Shown piece after piece: positions 24,797-29,768 of a stretch of DNA of 29,768 nucleotides. The position numbers were made by a program, and so were the translations under genes. Location: IMG/VR virus record IMGVR_UViG_3300017598_000103, positions 1-29,768 of that record, one strand, 5' to 3'. Within the stretch, counting starts at the first letter, position 1; each line of letters opens with the position of its first letter. This DNA is from a virus. The notes beneath the pieces were generated by a model. The model saw only the letters and a list, made by a program, of their open reading frames with translations, made no database searches and was not told the DNA's origin.

Positions 24797-27114
24797 TTAG
24801 CTTTCTCCGTGGGTTTGTTTTGCTGAGATAACGCGGTCGTAGCCATGTTACCCATTATTTTCGTTTTTTCTGCTTCAAGCTTAGCTTTATTATTGTTCAT
24901 ATTATTCATCTGGGCGCTAAGTTCTTTAAGCCGTGAAACTCGTTCTCTTGTAGCTTGTTCTATTGCTGTAATTGTGGCCTCAAGCTGTAATTTCTCACGC
25001 TCAAGTCCCGGCACATCTGCTGCTTTCATAGCATTTGCTTGCGCAAGGTCAGCTTGTGCTTTCTTGAGCTCAACATCTGCAATCTTGTCTTCCAGTCCTA
25101 ACTGAATCATTTGAATCTGGATTTCTTCCTGCAACTGCTGCATCTGCTGTTCTTGTTCCGTCGGAGGAGCAAGACCCTGCATTTGTTTAGACTCTTCGAC
25201 GATCTCTTCCTTATTATCAAGGTTACTATAAGAAAGGATTCTGTAATCAGGAATACCAATACCTGCTTCACGTAGCGTGAGCGCTTCAGCGAACTGAACC
25301 TCGCTATATACGTCTTTAGCAGGCATATTACCGATAGTTACGCCGTACTTACCAAGAGTAAGGTCATTAACAACGGTTATAGGTGGACCTTGCTGAGCAA
25401 ACTGCTGCTCTAACATAGCTATCGCTTCCTGCTGCTGTTCGGGAGGCATCTGGTCTATTTCTGCCTGCATCTGCATAAGCTGCTGCTCATCAGGCTGCAT
25501 CTGGTTAACTGCCATCTCTTGAGGCTCAGCGTCTGGCTGCTTGTAATCAGAAATCATAAAGACTCGCTCGTCTGTATAGAACTTCTGTATCAACTCAAGG
25601 AACTTACGGCCTATTAAGCGCCTAGAACGGGCTAAGTTATCAAATACTGGTTGTAATTGGAGTAATCCGCGCGCTTGGCGGTTCTCGAGGGCTATTCCAG
25701 ATACGTGGGCCTGCTCGGTCCCCTGCATAGCTCTATTAACCCCGGAAATCTCGAATATAGACTCCATCGCTCTAACACCAACCGCATCTATCCCAGTAGG
25801 GACTGTATTCGGTTGTATCTTCTCGGGAGACTCTCTACCGGGTGCTTTTTCTATTACAATTCCTGTTTTGGACCCTTTTGCAGCTAAGTCATCAGCTGTC
25901 ATATTAGCAAGGGCGCCTGATTCAACAATCCAGCCGCTATTAGCAGTAGTATTAACTACATGCAGCATTTGGGAAGTTGTTTTATTCAAAATTTCTTGTG
26001 AAGAGAGTAAATTCTTAACTACACCGACTGGATGGCCTCTTCGGAAGTAAGGAAAGAAAGGAACAATAGTAAATGAGTCATAAGGAGACCATTCATCAAA
26101 AAGAAGTGTTTTATCTGCGCTAACAGTCCATCTGACTCGTTTTTGTCTCTTTTCTACTACCTCAAGGCCAAAAGACTGCGCATGATTAACAATACGTTCT
26201 TCGCTCCAATTAAGAGGAACCGGTGTAGTATCGCCTGCTGTCGGATTCAAAAAGTGTTTAAACGTACCAACCTGCCAATACTGGCGGTCGATGATGCGGA
26301 CAGACTTAACGATGTTTTTCTCTGTCCCGTCTGTATTTGCATAAAACGTACCTTCTTGCACGCCGTAATCAAGACCTAAGTCATCACCGAACGTGGTCTC
26401 TTCATGAAACTCCACCGAATCTGTAGCAAAATTGCCTATACTGTCTATGTTAATTCTGACCATACGCGCTTTGTCATCTCCAAAACGCATAGCCAACTCT
26501 TCCATAGACAAGAACTCAGTAGTAATTACATCAGCCCAAGTTTTAGGGTCATAGTCATGTGCATCAGGGTCAGGAATAACAGAACGAGGATCACGAAGAG
26601 TAGCCTGCAACTCACCGTGCTCATTGTCAGTAGTATCAATACGAATGTCGATATAGCCACGATCAGTAATTAAACCATCCTCGAACATGTCCGACTCAAC
26701 GTCGTCATATGCCATATCATCACACTCGTGCATAAGCACTTTGTTGATAATAGACGCCAGCTCAGTTGTGGCCCCGCCACGTTTAGGTTTAAACCGAAAG
26801 TCGGCTCTTTTGTTGGAATACTCACCTTTAACAGAATTTACTGCTGTAAGTATCATATTAACAGTCATAGCAGGACGACCCTGCTTTTCTAATTCTTTCT
26901 TATCTTCTTCCTTCCACTGGTCACCACGATAAAACTTATCGCATTCATTGGCTTCACGTATATAATCAGTGTGGCCTCTGCCCCTTACATAAAAATATCT
27001 ATTATAAGTACGTCTCGCTAAGTCACGGTGTTGAGGTGACTGTTCGTAAACAGACGCATTGGGGTTGTCTAATATTTCTTTATTAGGATCGGGCGCTATA
27101 GATGCTTGCTTCAT
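24793..27114 (-). CDS. Portal protein, P22-like, 773 aa
   Basis: The N-terminal pattern ANECDKFYRGDQWKEEDKKE, then RPAMTVNMI and VKGEYSNKRADFRFKPKRG (about residues 50-110) is characteristic of P22-type portals, as are DPRSVIPDPDAHDYDPKTWADV (about 175-195), FPYFRRGHPVGVVKNLLSSQE (stem region) and SGIALENRQARGLLQLQPVFDNL. The C-terminus is long and helical, rich in Gln and Met, like the barrel/crown helices. Length is close to P22 gp1 (725 aa). It forms the dodecameric vertex ring for DNA packaging and ejection. The start ATG has GGAG ten bases upstream and the gene follows a candidate promoter. Confidence 0.9.
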   Translation of the reverse strand: MKQASIAPDPNKEILDNPNASVYEQSPQHRDLARRTYNRYFYVRGRGHTDYIREANECDKFYRGDQWKEEDKKELEKQGRPAMTVNMILTAVNSVKGEYSNKRADFRFKPKRGGATTELASIINKVLMHECDDMAYDDVESDMFEDGLITDRGYIDIRIDTTDNEHGELQATLRDPRSVIPDPDAHDYDPKTWADVITTEFLSMEELAMRFGDDKARMVRINIDSIGNFATDSVEFHEETTFGDDLGLDYGVQEGTFYANTDGTEKNIVKSVRIIDRQYWQVGTFKHFLNPTAGDTTPVPLNWSEERIVNHAQSFGLEVVEKRQKRVRWTVSADKTLLFDEWSPYDSFTIVPFFPYFRRGHPVGVVKNLLSSQEILNKTTSQMLHVVNTTANSGWIVESGALANMTADDLAAKGSKTGIVIEKAPGRESPEKIQPNTVPTGIDAVGVRAMESIFEISGVNRAMQGTEQAHVSGIALENRQARGLLQLQPVFDNLARSRRLIGRKFLELIQKFYTDERVFMISDYKQPDAEPQEMAVNQMQPDEQQLMQMQAEIDQMPPEQQQEAIAMLEQQFAQQGPPITVVNDLTLGKYGVTIGNMPAKDVYSEVQFAEALTLREAGIGIPDYRILSYSNLDNKEEIVEESKQMQGLAPPTEQEQQMQQLQEEIQIQMIQLGLEDKIADVELKKAQADLAQANAMKAADVPGLEREKLQLEATITAIEQATRERVSRLKELSAQMNNMNNNKAKLEAEKTKIMGNMATTALSQQNKPTEKAK

Positions 27115-27141
27115 TCAATGACTCTCCAGAAGGAATGCCTA

Positions 27142-27171
27142 AGTATAGCCTAAGTAAACGCTACTTGTCAC
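27142..27171 (-). promoter_or_regulatory. Candidate sigma70-type promoter upstream of the portal gene
   Basis: On the minus strand GTGACA (five of six to the -35 consensus) lies 18 bases before TATACT (five of six to the -10 consensus). The -35 overlaps the stop codon of the o-spanin-like gene, and the expected start site is about 20 bases upstream of the portal ATG. It would drive the portal, scaffold and coat genes. Phage-specific polymerases cannot be excluded. Confidence 0.45.
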
Positions 27172-27416
27172 TTATGCTCTTCGTTATGTTTCTTAATAAT
27201 CGCTTGGTTAGCTTTATCGTTTACATAACAGTTGTTTTGGTTGCTATCTATTTTAACACCAACTGCTTCTGACATCGAGTCTTTCTCAGCCTCAGTAAAT
27301 TTTGCAAACTCACAAGGACTATCTAATTCAAGAGGAACGTGAATAACACGGTATCTATCAATACAGCCGCTAGATACGATCGCGCCAATCAGCACTATCA
27401 TGATTCTTTTTATCAT
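27168..27416 (-). CDS. Candidate o-spanin (Rz1-like lipoprotein), 82 aa
   Basis: A basic N-terminus (MIKR) and a hydrophobic stretch end in VSSGC with Cys18, a plausible lipoprotein processing site; the position at -3 is Ser instead of the usual Leu, so the lipobox is not ideal. The mature part is short and polar. The gene overlaps the 3' end of the i-spanin-like gene by 47 bases in another frame, the typical Rz/Rz1 arrangement. A strong AAAGGAGG site precedes the ATG. Expected role: outer-membrane half of the spanin complex that fuses the membranes at lysis. Two further Cys residues may form a disulfide. Confidence 0.55.
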   Translation of the reverse strand: MIKRIMIVLIGAIVSSGCIDRYRVIHVPLELDSPCEFAKFTEAEKDSMSEAVGVKIDSNQNNCYVNDKANQAIIKKHNEEHK

Positions 27417-27606
27417 TCTCTGCCTCCTTTTTAATCACTTCAGTCGCTTCTTTCATCTGCTCGCTAATATCATCTTTAATAACATGACCTGCGTTTTCTT
27501 CTTCCAAGTCATCTATCTTACGATTCTTGTAACCAATAACAGCCAATAAGATAGCAACGGCTGCGCCTAACAAAGCTACTAGTTTTGCCCAAATACCTGC
27601 AAACAT
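27370..27606 (-). CDS. Candidate i-spanin (Rz-like), 78 aa
   Basis: I choose the ATG at 27606, nine bases behind GGGGGA, over a GTG at 27615 that abuts the same motif. The protein has one N-terminal membrane segment (about residues 5-26, LVALLGAAVAILLAVIGY) followed by a charged helical region (KIDDLEEENAGHV, then EQMKEATEVIKKEAENDKK) suited to a periplasmic coiled coil. It is short for an Rz protein, but the orientation, the overlap with a lipoprotein gene and the location beside a holin-like gene support a spanin role. It could also be an unrelated membrane protein. Confidence 0.5.
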   Translation of the reverse strand: MFAGIWAKLVALLGAAVAILLAVIGYKNRKIDDLEEENAGHVIKDDISEQMKEATEVIKKEAENDKKNHDSADWRDRI

Positions 27607-27607
27607 C

Positions 27608-27877
27608 TTATACACTCCCCCAGCTATTAGCGTAAGTTATCCGTTTAAGTAGGTTATGCCTAGATTCCGCCACATACCCGTACTTCTGGTTAGGACTCCA
27701 TTCACCTAATATGCGCCCGTCTATCTTATTAGATTGTACATAAGTTTTAGGCCCATCTTTAAACATAAACGCGTTGTGCATCTTTTCGCTTATATACTCC
27801 CGCCATTTTGTATAACTAGTAAAGGCTATTATCTTCTCTTCATGAAATTCATGCTTACAGTTAGGACATACACGCAC
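27608..27877 (-). CDS. Unknown 89-aa protein with N-terminal CPNCKHEFH motif
   Basis: The start is a GTG overlapping the previous stop as TAGTG, with AAGGGAA upstream. Residues 4-12 read CPNCKHEFH, a zinc-ribbon-like half site; a second Cys pair is absent, so metal binding could involve the His residues or be lost. The rest contains many aromatic and basic residues (YTKWREYISEKMHNAF, then RHNLLKRITYANSWG). It lies between the holin-like and spanin-like genes. I do not recognise a family and assign no function. It is not similar to any endolysin I know. Confidence 0.65.
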   Translation of the reverse strand: MRVCPNCKHEFHEEKIIAFTSYTKWREYISEKMHNAFMFKDGPKTYVQSNKIDGRILGEWSPNQKYGYVAESRHNLLKRITYANSWGSV

Positions 27878-28092
27878 TACTTTTCCCTTAAAGGCGCAGT
27901 AGTAAGCGCCCGAAGCACACCAACTATAATGGAAAGAGACATCAACGCTATTCCATAATTATCTGCCAGCACGTTTTTTAACGCTGGTAAATTCTCCAGC
28001 GCAGGTACAAGTGCAGCCAAGGCATAAGCCAAGTACATAGTCTTTGATTTAGTGGCGCCTTTTAAAGTACCAGTTACGGGTTTTGTATTCAT
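27877..28092 (-). CDS. Holin-like small membrane protein, 71 aa
   Basis: The start is the ATG at 28092, one base after the previous TAA, with CTGGAG upstream. The longer frame opening at 28140 would overlap the preceding gene and has no good ribosome site. The protein has two hydrophobic stretches (about residues 22-35 and 45-60) separated by a short polar turn with NVLADNY, and ends LRALTTAPLREK. Small phage membrane proteins with this LRAxTTxPL ending are often annotated as holins or class II-like proteins. Role in lysis timing is inferred from topology and the neighbouring spanin-like pair. Confidence 0.5.
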   Translation of the reverse strand: MNTKPVTGTLKGATKSKTMYLAYALAALVPALENLPALKNVLADNYGIALMSLSIIVGVLRALTTAPLREK

Positions 28093-28093
28093 T

Positions 28094-28357
28094 TTATTCT
28101 CCAGTTGTTCGTGCCCATGCGCCAAGAGTACTATCACCAACCTCGCGTTCTATTGCCATAGAACCAGAATCAACAAAAGCTCCTAACGGGTTAGCCCTAG
28201 TACTTCCACCCCAAATCGCGCAATCATCATTATACCCATCAAGATTTAGCATCCGCTTCATAACACCTAACATTTTCTCAGCGTCATCTGCTTTTAAAGT
28301 TACTTTCTTACCTTTAATTTTCAAGACTACACCAACTACCTCTATATCGCTACTCAT
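28094..28357 (-). CDS. Unknown protein, 87 aa
   Basis: I choose the ATG at 28357 (MSSDIEVVGV), preceded by GAGGG, rather than an upstream in-frame ATG at 28384 that would lie deeper in the neighbouring gene. The N-terminus is a beta-like strand pair (VVGVVLKIKGKKVTLKADD), followed by a helix with many Met and Leu residues and a Gly-rich, Trp-containing C-terminal half. No motif is recognisable. It shares an eight-base overlap with the upstream gene and is one base from the holin-like gene. Confidence 0.6.
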   Translation of the reverse strand: MSSDIEVVGVVLKIKGKKVTLKADDAEKMLGVMKRMLNLDGYNDDCAIWGGSTRANPLGAFVDSGSMAIEREVGDSTLGAWARTTGE

Positions 28358-28580
28358 AATTTTTGCCCTCTTCTGCATATACATTTAAGAAGTGAGCCTC
28401 ATCAATCCAAGTGACAAACCCGTCACTAAACGCTATCTGATACCCCTTCTCTTTCTTGTCCATACCAAAAGGCACGGGCCAAGAGCGTTTTTTACTGTAC
28501 TTGCCGATAGTCATGCTTTTCGCATCCACCATCTTATCAGCCGTATACTCATGTATTTTTTCTGCTATTGTTTTACCCAA
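28350..28580 (-). CDS. Unknown 76-aa phage protein with GYxxxxxDGxVxWxxxxxF motif
   Basis: A TTG start at 28580 has GGAGG nine bases upstream and lies four bases after the previous stop; an ATG at 28625 in the same frame lacks a ribosome site and would overlap. The body contains IHEYTADKMVDAKSMT and the C-terminal pattern GYQIAFSDGFVTWIDEAHFLNVY. Short phage proteins with a GYxVxYxDGYxSWxPxxxFExAY ending are common and mostly uncharacterised. No function can be assigned. The start choice is moderately confident. Confidence 0.6.
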   Translation of the reverse strand: MGKTIAEKIHEYTADKMVDAKSMTIGKYSKKRSWPVPFGMDKKEKGYQIAFSDGFVTWIDEAHFLNVYAEEGKNYE

Positions 28581-28584
28581 CGCC

Positions 28585-28968
28585 TTAATCCTCCATACCG
28601 CAATGAGCTTTATCCCATGGTTCAACTAAATAGCGGCAGATAAACCGAGCCAAATAATACTGATAACGTCGCATAAATATAGTGCCGCGCCCCCCGCGCA
28701 AAATATCCCGCAGCCTCTCAGTCAGTGTCGGGAACCCAATACCTTTCCACTTAAAATGTGCCCCAGCAAAATCCGGTTTCTGGAGGAACATAATACTGCC
28801 AAATATAATATTAAACACTACATCCCAAAGTATGCCAACGAACGCAAAAGCGTACGCCGGATATTTCAAATACTTAGGAATCTTCTCCTCGTTTTCTTTT
28901 AGCCACATAACATTAACAAAGAAAATCCAAAGAATAAGAAATGAAACTGCCCAATAGATAAAAAACAT
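28585..28968 (-). CDS. Two-helix membrane protein of unknown function, 127 aa
   Basis: The start is the ATG at 28968, four bases after GGAGG (28977-28973); a longer frame reaching 29013 would overlap the terminase end without a ribosome site. Two strongly hydrophobic segments cover about residues 2-23 (rich in Phe, Ile and Trp) and 39-60 (AFAFVGILWDVVFNIIFG). The C-terminal half is positively charged (LTERLRDILRGGRGTIFMRRYQYYLARFICRYLVEPWDKAHCG). I recall related phage proteins beside terminase or lysis genes, but no function. A cytoplasmic basic tail with a membrane anchor is the likely topology. Confidence 0.65.
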   Translation of the reverse strand: MFFIYWAVSFLILWIFFVNVMWLKENEEKIPKYLKYPAYAFAFVGILWDVVFNIIFGSIMFLQKPDFAGAHFKWKGIGFPTLTERLRDILRGGRGTIFMRRYQYYLARFICRYLVEPWDKAHCGMED

Positions 28969-28972
28969 ATAA

Positions 28973-28977
28973 CCTCC
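28973..28977 (-). promoter_or_regulatory. Ribosome binding site that sets the start of the membrane protein
   Basis: The coding strand reads GGAGG, then TTAT, then ATG at 28968, placed directly after the terminase TAA. This decides the start in favour of the shorter protein. Confidence 0.75.
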
Positions 28978-28978
28978 G

Positions 28979-29768
28979 TTAACTAGCCATTGAACTAGTC
29001 GCACGTGACCCACTCATAATACTTGGGAGTTTATCACGCCATGATAATTTTTTAGGCTCAACCGGAACTGTACCGGGTGCTGCCTCTTCCAAGAATAAAC
29101 CTATATAGGCCATGGCGTCAACAAAGTCGTCGTGTTTAGCTGATGGAAACTGCAACATTTCTGTGTGAACGGCAGAACCCTCAAAATTCTTAGGGAAGTA
29201 AACACGACCCTGCATCATCCGCGCCTGAATAGAACGGGCACGCAACATTTTATCCTGACCGCGTGTCCCCATTGGATGTATAACAAACGAGTACGCTTTT
29301 CTATCCTGAATAGATTTATTTAACGCTGGCCCAAGAGACATAAGAATTTGTCCCTTCTCAATAGTTACTACCTGACACTTGTGCTCCAACGCAGAAGTAA
29401 TTACCCGCTCGATAATCTCATCAGCTGGAAAGTGCCCTCTGTGATAGTTCACTATATATACATTCTCGTTAGGGTCAACTGCCCAGATTACTCCGACCGT
29501 ATAGTCATTCACTTCCTTCACACCAATTGCCAAATCCCATGAGGAATAAAACCTGAGAGTAGAAGCATCTGGTAAAGAGTCATACCAATGGAATGTGGGT
29601 TTCTTGAAATATACACCGTCGTCTGGAACGGGATTCTGCTGATATAAACTTGCCCATGTCCTCGGGCCAACGGCCTGTTTTATTCTTTCAAGTGCTGTAA
29701 GGTCGTATCTATCAGGGTGTAAAGCTTCCCCTTCTTTCCTGAACTGCTCGTCTTCGGTTGCGACTGCA
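28979..29768 (-). CDS. Terminase large subunit, C-terminal 262 residues (5' end outside window)
   Basis: The frame is open from base 29767 to the TAA at 28979. The first visible part contains GEALHPDRYDLTALERI, GPRTWASLYQQNPVP and DGVYFKK, the linker between ATPase and nuclease domains in many terminases. The nuclease domain follows with RFYSSWDLAIG (first acidic metal ligand), VVTIEKGQ (second) and KHDDFVDAMAY (third), the three-acid arrangement of RNase H-like terminase nucleases. A TTG within SSWDLAIG at 29533 should not be taken as a start. The protein pumps DNA through the portal and cuts the concatemer. The ATPase domain and the small subunit lie outside the window. Confidence 0.9.
   Translation of the reverse strand, partial: AVATEDEQFRKEGEALHPDRYDLTALERIKQAVGPRTWASLYQQNPVPDDGVYFKKPTFHWYDSLPDASTLRFYSSWDLAIGVKEVNDYTVGVIWAVDPNENVYIVNYHRGHFPADEIIERVITSALEHKCQVVTIEKGQILMSLGPALNKSIQDRKAYSFVIHPMGTRGQDKMLRARSIQARMMQGRVYFPKNFEGSAVHTEMLQFPSAKHDDFVDAMAYIGLFLEEAAPGTVPVEPKKLSWRDKLPSIMSGSRATSSMAS

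Noticed and set aside
28969-29013. Longer start for the two-helix membrane protein (ATG at 29013)
   Set aside because: It would overlap the terminase by 35 bases without a ribosome site, whereas the ATG at 28968 follows GGAGG.
29531-29533. TTG as a start codon for a 184-residue protein
   Set aside because: The frame is open upstream to the window edge with clear terminase linker motifs, and the codon falls within the SSWDLA metal-ligand motif.

Overview
The window is a contiguous piece of the structural half of a tailed, most likely podovirus-type, double-stranded DNA phage. Every gene I accept is on the minus strand, so the transcription order runs from base 29768 down to base 1. Genes are packed head to tail, often with TAATG overlaps. 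The markers are a terminase large-subunit C-terminus, a P22-type portal, an acidic scaffold, an N4-gp56-type major capsid protein, a series of internal virion (ejection) proteins ending in a 2133-residue giant, a beta-propeller tail nozzle, and two large receptor-binding or tail-fibre proteins. Spanin-like lysis genes and strong GGAG-type ribosome binding sites point to a Gram-negative host. I cannot name the host; base composition and fibre style would suit an aquatic bacterium, but that is a guess.

Layout in transcription order: (1) 29768-28979, terminase large subunit, cut by the window edge. (2) 28968-27168, small genes: a two-helix membrane protein, two unknowns, a holin-like protein, a Cys-motif protein, and an overlapping inner/outer spanin-like pair. 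(3) A candidate promoter at 27171-27142 and the head module: portal, scaffold, Lys-rich protein, a 14-codon coupled mini-ORF, a structured leader, then the major capsid protein. (4) After a hairpin-rich 125-base gap, two connector/adaptor-like proteins. (5) 20778-10856, an ejection module with the same gene order and relative sizes as T7 gp13-gp14-gp15-gp16: 133, 238, 178, 618 and 2133 residues. The giant starts with a staphylococcal-nuclease-like domain and carries an HELMH zincin motif in the middle. (6) 10856-7449, a tail nozzle protein that appears split over two adjacent genes and carries inserted Ig-like and LamG-like domains. (7) 7449-1474, a 1991-residue fibre with repeated Ig-like modules and collagen-like stretches. 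(8) Behind its own candidate promoter, the beginning of an adhesin made of NTAVG-type repeats, cut by the window edge.

Together the genes package DNA (terminase, portal), build the capsid (scaffold, coat), close and extend the neck (adaptors, nozzle), store and eject internal proteins into the cell, and bind the host surface (fibre, adhesin). The most unusual element is the giant ejection protein combining nuclease-like and metallopeptidase-like domains. No endolysin, integrase, replication gene, tRNA or CRISPR array is visible here.
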